Below, piece by piece: positions 7,076 through 10,020 of a DNA stretch of 10,020 bases. The notes under the pieces were generated by a model. It was not told where the DNA came from, ran no database searches, and saw only the letters and a program-made list of their open reading frames with translations. The stretch covers positions 1-10,020 of the forward strand of contig JAFGBV010000273.1 in NCBI GenBank assembly GCA_016932955.1. The letters run 5' to 3'. The number at the start of each line of letters is the position of its first letter. Positions within the stretch are counted from its first letter, which is position 1. The position numbers and the translations under genes are program-made. Source of the DNA: Anaerolineales bacterium. GTDB lineage: Bacteria; Chloroflexota; Anaerolineae; Anaerolineales; UBA4823.

Positions 7076-7672
7076 TCAGGATACGTGTGGGGCATAACGC
7101 CGGATATCCTCCCCTAAACCGCTGTCTCGCCAGCGGGGAAACTCGGATAAGGGGATGTACTGGGTTTGGTTGCGGATCAACCGCCTGGCCCAGGGCTTTT
7201 TATCATAGCACACAGGCTGGCGCAAGACCAGGCACTCCAGGTGATTTTCCGGGTACTGGCCCTCCAGCAAGGCGAAACGCGATATTTTATCGTAGATGCG
7301 CTGGGTGGTTTTATCGGGCTCGAGCGCATATTGGCTGCGTAGGATGACTGCTACCCGCTCGATATTCTCCCATCGCGCCAACACCCGAAAGCCGAACCCT
7401 TGATATTCGATGCCTTCCGGTGAGGTCACCAGCCTGGTTTGGCTTTCACCATACGGCCCCAAAACTGCAATGATCAGGCAGAGCATGCCAACCAAGCCCA
7501 GAACGGTGACCATCTTCCAATCGGAGAAGGAGGGGGATTTGATGAAAGGCGCAAGAGCAGCGATTAAAAGCAGGAACAGCCCGAAGAAGATCAGCAAACC
7601 AGCACCCAGGCGATAGCGCAGGTAATAATGGGTTCGATAGTGTTTTTGCAGGGCGGGGGAGCAGGTTGTCAT
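7076..7672 (-). CDS. Two-helix membrane protein with PH-like domain
   Basis: 198 residues. The start at 7672 is supported by AAGGTG (complement of 7681-7686), eight bases away. Two hydrophobic segments (about residues 22-44 and 54-73) sit near the N-terminus, separated by a short polar loop (KSPSFSDWK). The C-terminal part (about 78-165) has the look of a bacterial PH-like domain: RLVTSPEGIEYQGFG, then ARWENIERVAV, where Trp101 is in the usual position. It ends with IPLSEF...WRDSGLGEDIRRYAP. The domain call rests on pattern memory and is moderate. It probably sits in the cytoplasmic membrane with the PH-like part in the cytoplasm; the function is unknown. It follows the NUDIX gene by 29 bases on the same strand, so the two probably share an mRNA. 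Confidence 0.8.
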   Translation of the reverse strand: MTTCSPALQKHYRTHYYLRYRLGAGLLIFFGLFLLLIAALAPFIKSPSFSDWKMVTVLGLVGMLCLIIAVLGPYGESQTRLVTSPEGIEYQGFGFRVLARWENIERVAVILRSQYALEPDKTTQRIYDKISRFALLEGQYPENHLECLVLRQPVCYDKKPWARRLIRNQTQYIPLSEFPRWRDSGLGEDIRRYAPHVS

Positions 7673-7701
7673 CGCTAGATCACCTTAAATTCAAGATTTT
7701 T

Positions 7702-8280
7702 CTACGCCTCAAGTGGACCCATGCCAGCGCGCTTCTCCAGGTAAGCCTGGAGCGCCTTCCGGCTTCCAATACGGCGCGGGGAGACCGGCGGCAATGCATC
7801 CCACGGGAAGATGCGCGCCGCGCCTTCCTCGCTGCCCTGGATCGCTCCACCGGTGATCTCGGCTTCGTAGATGATCTGCACCATCGGCCCCGGCCAGGGG
7901 TTGCTGCGCACGAAAATCCAGCCCAGGCAGTCGACGATCATGGCTTCCAGCCCCGTTTCCTCCAGCACTTCGCGCAAGCCGGCTTCGGCGGGGTCTTCGC
8001 CATATTCCACCAGCCCGGCAGGCAGGCCAATCCCCTCCTCACCCGGCGGCAGAATCGCTGCGATCCCATGCTCGTTATGTGCCACCACAACCACCGCCAC
8101 CGCATTGCTAGAGAGCTGGATCCAGCCGCACGCTGGGCAGGTGAGGCGGGCAATCTGGTCGTCGAAGATCACCCTGCGCGTCAATGGCGCCGTGCACATC
8201 GGGCAGAACTGGAAACGCAGGGCAGGGATGACATCTTCTGGGTAGGTGAGTTGGGGTTCCATGGGATAAGTATACATCAT
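7702..8280 (-). CDS. NUDIX hydrolase with N-terminal zinc ribbon
   Basis: 192 residues from 8280. A zinc ribbon is formed by CPMC (Cys26, Cys29) and CPAC (Cys48, Cys51). The NUDIX box is complete: Gly89-x5-Glu95-x7-Arg103-Glu104-Val-x-Glu107-Glu108-x-Gly110-Leu111, the metal and pyrophosphate-binding signature. NUDIX enzymes cleave nucleoside diphosphates linked to another group; the substrate here cannot be told. The zinc ribbon plus NUDIX layout recalls NudC-like and related small hydrolases, but the protein is shorter than NudC (about 257 residues in E. coli). The start is uncertain: ATGs occur at 8280, 8277 and 8262 and none has a ribosome site. A -10-like TATACT (complement of 8269-8274) would put transcription start at about 8262, favouring a leaderless start there and a 186-residue product. 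Confidence 0.9.
   Translation of the reverse strand: MMYTYPMEPQLTYPEDVIPALRFQFCPMCTAPLTRRVIFDDQIARLTCPACGWIQLSSNAVAVVVVAHNEHGIAAILPPGEEGIGLPAGLVEYGEDPAEAGLREVLEETGLEAMIVDCLGWIFVRSNPWPGPMVQIIYEAEITGGAIQGSEEGAARIFPWDALPPVSPRRIGSRKALQAYLEKRAGMGPLEA
8269..8274 (-). promoter_or_regulatory. Possible -10 box for a leaderless NUDIX mRNA
   Basis: The minus strand reads TATACT here, seven bases before ATG 8262. No convincing -35 is present. It is the only promoter-like sequence found near a gene start that lacks a ribosome site. Confidence 0.35.
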
Positions 8281-8309
8281 TGAACGTTGATTAGGCGCAT
8301 TGTCTCATG

Positions 8310-8357
8310 GGGAATTGCCGTGACAGATGGCAGATCCGCCTCACTCCGGCAATTCCC
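8310..8357. repeat. Perfect 11-bp inverted repeat between divergent genes
   Basis: GGGAATTGCCG (8310-8320) and CGGCAATTCCC (8347-8357) are exact reverse complements with a 26-base spacer. They lie between the NUDIX start and the lipoprotein promoter. Dyad operator, RNA hairpin or short element ends are all possible; no T-run adjoins either arm. Confidence 0.6.
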
Positions 8358-8457
8358 AGAGAACCGATGCAGTCGGGGCAGGATGGATAGAGGTTGGATT
8401 TGCTCACCCTTTTCGGTTACCGGCTCGCCCGCGCCACCCCCCTGTGCGACAATTTCA

Positions 8458-8466
8458 TGCTATACT
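8458..8466 (+). promoter_or_regulatory. Extended -10 promoter for the lipoprotein at 8490
   Basis: TGCTATACT fits TGnTATAAT with one change. Transcription would start near 8473, so part of the leader up to the ribosome site AGGAGGAGA (8474-8482) is very short. The next 10 bases closely match those after the promoter at 9946. Confidence 0.55.
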
Positions 8467-8489
8467 GAACAGCAGGAGGAGAATTCATC

Positions 8490-9020
8490 ATGAAGAAAAT
8501 CATCCCTCTCATCATCCTGATCGTCTTGCTCGCCTGCGCGCCGCTGGAAAACTCCGTCGAGACCGCCATCGCCCAAACGCAGACCGCCCAGCCCACCGCT
8601 ACCCTCACGCCTTCTCCGTCACCCTCGCCCACGCTCACCCCCACCCCGTTGCCGCCGATCACGCCCACGCCCGAGCTGTGCAATCCCGAGGCCGCCACGC
8701 AGTACCATGACGATCTCGTCACGCAGATAAACTACCTCAACACGCTCTACTACCAGCTCACCGATGATCCTACCACCGCCGCCGACGTGCTCACCGGAAT
8801 GGGCAACATCAAGCGTGTCGTAGAGGGGCTTTCGCCGCCCCCCTGCGCTGCCGACCTGCACACCGCGACGCTGGAGTTGATCGACGGCTACATCGACTTC
8901 GCCACGTACACGCGCAACGGCGAAGAAATGCCCCTGGACGAAGCCAACGCCTTTCTCGACCTTGCCAATGCCTTCGCCGCCGAGATGGCAGAGTTCCGCG
9001 CCGCAGCGGGGATCGAGTAG
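8490..9020 (+). CDS. Small lipoprotein with Thr/Pro linker and helical C-terminal domain
   Basis: 176 residues. AGGAGGAGA (8474-8482) precedes ATG 8490 by seven bases. The signal ends in VLLAC, a good lipobox, so Cys16 should carry the lipid. Residues 24-63 are a low-complexity spacer (AIAQTQTAQPTA then Ser/Thr/Pro dipeptides), of a kind common in Chloroflexota lipoproteins. The domain 64-176 looks alpha-helical (YHDDLVTQINYLNTLYYQL, ATLELIDGYIDFA, EANAFLDLANAFAAEMAEF). It contains exactly two cysteines, Cys64 and Cys119, which may form a disulfide outside the cell. I do not recognise a family. It is followed after 32 bases by the Tat-signal gene on the same strand, so the two may be an operon. 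The start of the gene at 9965 looks like a copy of this one's promoter and signal peptide. Confidence 0.85.
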   Translation: MKKIIPLIILIVLLACAPLENSVETAIAQTQTAQPTATLTPSPSPSPTLTPTPLPPITPTPELCNPEAATQYHDDLVTQINYLNTLYYQLTDDPTTAADVLTGMGNIKRVVEGLSPPPCAADLHTATLELIDGYIDFATYTRNGEEMPLDEANAFLDLANAFAAEMAEFRAAAGIE

Positions 9021-9052
9021 GGTAATAAGAACTCAGAGAAGGAGAGAAGTCC

Positions 9053-9868
9053 ATGCCCGAAACAGAAAGAACCGATCAACAAAACCAGTTAGCCGCATCA
9101 GGTAGAAGAGGTTTCCTCTACACCGTGTTGGGAGGTGGACTCGCAGCAGTTGCCGGCTGGATATCAGGCGCCTTCTCAGGAGATCAAACAGTAGCACAGC
9201 AGGAATCAAGCCTGCGTGCAGCGGAAAGTAGGATCAGTGCTCTTGAGGCGCAGGTTGCAGCATTGGCAGAGCAGCCAATGCCCTCCAGTGAAGGCCAGCA
9301 GTTGGCCACTTTAGAAGGCGATAGGAATCAGCGCATTATTTTCAACAAAAGCGAGCTCTCGGTGATCAATCCAGAGGGCGTGCTGCTCAACCTGGTAGCC
9401 ACCCATGGGCATGTCGGGATTCGATTCTACAAGGATTTCGATTTTGGGAATGAGCAGGAGACAAGCCCCTGGCATATGGGCTATATCGAGGGGGTAGATG
9501 GCTACCAGGGCTTAGCCATCCTGCGAGATTGGCGTTTCACCGCCGCCCTGTGGGATGAGGATGGCAAGCTGACGCTGGGAAGACTTAATCCCCATCCTCC
9601 TGCCAACCAGCCTGCAAGAGCCAGATTTCAAGTACGAGGCACAGTAGATGAGATCCAGGCAATCGTTGAGGCCAATCCCCAGCAAACTGCCGACATCTTT
9701 CAGATCCTTGGCACAGATGGCGTGCCTCACCTTACCGTAGATGGCGCGGGCAATATTCACATCGGATCACAGGACAACCCAAAAGATATCTTTTTACATG
9801 ACACTGCGGATGGCAGTGCTTATTCTTTGAGGGTGACAAATGGGAGCCTGATCCTGAGCAAAACCTAG
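9053..9868 (+). CDS. Tat-exported coiled-coil/fibre-like protein
   Basis: 271 residues. An AAGGAGAGA ribosome site lies a few bases before ATG 9053. Residues 17-40 read GRRGFLYTVLGGGLAAVAGWI: a twin-arginine (Tat) signal with RR at 18-19 and Phe-Leu after, so export would be in folded form. There is no clear cleavage site, so it may stay as a membrane anchor. Residues 48-74 form a coiled coil (QQESSLRAAESRISALEAQVAALAEQ, by heptads). The rest (92-271) is beta-rich. Its TxGDxxH and LTVDGAGNIHIG (226-237) features resemble phage tail-fibre and trimeric adhesin tips; this is inference. The codon mix is more AT-rich and uses more CAG/GAA/ATT than the neighbours, a hint of different origin. It lacks the LPxV tail and the lipobox. 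Its role is unknown, but a surface or periplasmic trimer is plausible. Confidence 0.82.
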   Translation: MPETERTDQQNQLAASGRRGFLYTVLGGGLAAVAGWISGAFSGDQTVAQQESSLRAAESRISALEAQVAALAEQPMPSSEGQQLATLEGDRNQRIIFNKSELSVINPEGVLLNLVATHGHVGIRFYKDFDFGNEQETSPWHMGYIEGVDGYQGLAILRDWRFTAALWDEDGKLTLGRLNPHPPANQPARARFQVRGTVDEIQAIVEANPQQTADIFQILGTDGVPHLTVDGAGNIHIGSQDNPKDIFLHDTADGSAYSLRVTNGSLILSKT

Positions 9869-9923
9869 TCGCTTCCCATACCTGCCCTCTGTAACGGCAA
9901 GTCCCAATGAACCCTCACTTTTC

Positions 9924-9947
9924 CACTAACCTGGCCTCAGGTTAGTG
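9924..9947. promoter_or_regulatory. Perfect 10-bp palindrome overlapping a promoter (candidate operator)
   Basis: CACTAACCTG (9924-9933) and CAGGTTAGTG (9938-9947) are exact reverse complements with a four-base centre (GCCT). The right arm ends on the TG of the extended -10 at 9946, so a bound dimer would block RNA polymerase. The alternative is a hairpin terminator for the gene ending at 9868, but no T-run follows. Confidence 0.6.
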
Positions 9948-9954
9948 TTATACT
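9946..9954 (+). promoter_or_regulatory. Extended -10 promoter almost on the start codon at 9965
   Basis: TGTTATACT fits TGnTATAAT with one change. Transcription would start about 9961, only 3-5 bases before ATG 9965. The 19 bases from 9946 match those from 8458 at 16 positions. Confidence 0.5.
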
Positions 9955-9964
9955 GGATAGCAGG

Positions 9965-10020
9965 ATGAAGAAACCGCTCATTCTGCTGATCGTGGTGTTG
10001 ATTTTCGCCCAGGGCGCGCC
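9965..10020 (+). CDS. Start of an exported protein, running off the window
   Basis: The frame gives MKKPLILLIVVLIFAQGA, a clear signal peptide (basic start and hydrophobic core), and stays open to the edge after 18 codons. No separate ribosome site: AGCAGG touches the ATG. Its upstream sequence and first codons (ATGAAGAAA) match the lipoprotein gene at 8490, so it may be a paralogue. Lipidation cannot be judged because any Cys lies outside. A later start is possible. Confidence 0.55.
   Translation, partial: MKKPLILLIVVLIFAQGA

Noticed and set aside
7666..8283. 205-residue open frame on the plus strand
   Set aside because: It is opposite the NUDIX gene, whose zinc ribbon and full NUDIX box settle the coding strand.
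9924..9947. Palindrome as an ordinary intrinsic terminator
   Set aside because: No T-run follows on either strand, and its position on the -10 element fits an operator better; not excluded.
1..10020. CRISPR array, tRNA, rRNA, insertion sequence or phage genes
   Set aside because: The only regular repeats are in-frame protein repeats, and no transposase, integrase, capsid or structural RNA pattern was seen. The S74 domain alone does not show a phage origin.

Overview
The window looks like a piece of a GC-rich bacterial chromosome, most likely a Chloroflexota (Anaerolineae-like) genome. This is inferred from protein style and not from a marker gene. The signs are exported proteins ending in a short hydrophobic-Leu-Pro-hydrophobic-Val-x-Arg/Lys tail, lipoproteins with long Thr/Pro linkers, and a small GGGY...GGFW protein. 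There is no rRNA, tRNA, CRISPR array, transposase or phage structural module.

Layout, left to right. (1) 1-3370, + strand: two tandem paralogues. The first is cut by the window edge. The second is complete (824-3370): a signal peptide, seven FG-GAP-type repeats of 59 residues, seven lectin-like repeats, and the tail FLPMVRK. (2) 3371-4006: a gap holding a minus-strand gene remnant (3468-3872) of another tailed secreted repeat protein, then a strong extended -10 promoter reading right. (3) 4007-5967: a trimeric-adhesin-like fibre with a peptidase S74 self-cleaving chaperone domain and a C-terminal membrane helix. It overlaps by ATGA a 97-residue secreted protein ending HLPLVSR, and a long hairpin follows. 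(4) 6114-7040: a Pro-rich lipoprotein. (5) 7076-8280, minus strand: a probable two-gene operon of a zinc-ribbon NUDIX hydrolase and a two-helix membrane protein with a PH-like domain. (6) 8490-9868, + strand: a small lipoprotein and a Tat-signal coiled-coil/fibre-like protein. (7) 9924 to the end: a perfect palindrome on a promoter, then the start of another exported protein that runs off the window.

Every plus-strand gene appears to encode an exported or surface-attached protein: beta-propellers, a fibre, lipoproteins and a Tat substrate. The simplest reading is a cell-surface recognition or display region. The NUDIX/membrane pair is the only part with ordinary cytoplasmic or membrane functions. 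The most unusual points are the shared C-terminal tail on four unrelated proteins, the membrane-anchored S74 fibre, the double seven-repeat propeller with its recent duplications, and promoters lying almost on top of start codons.
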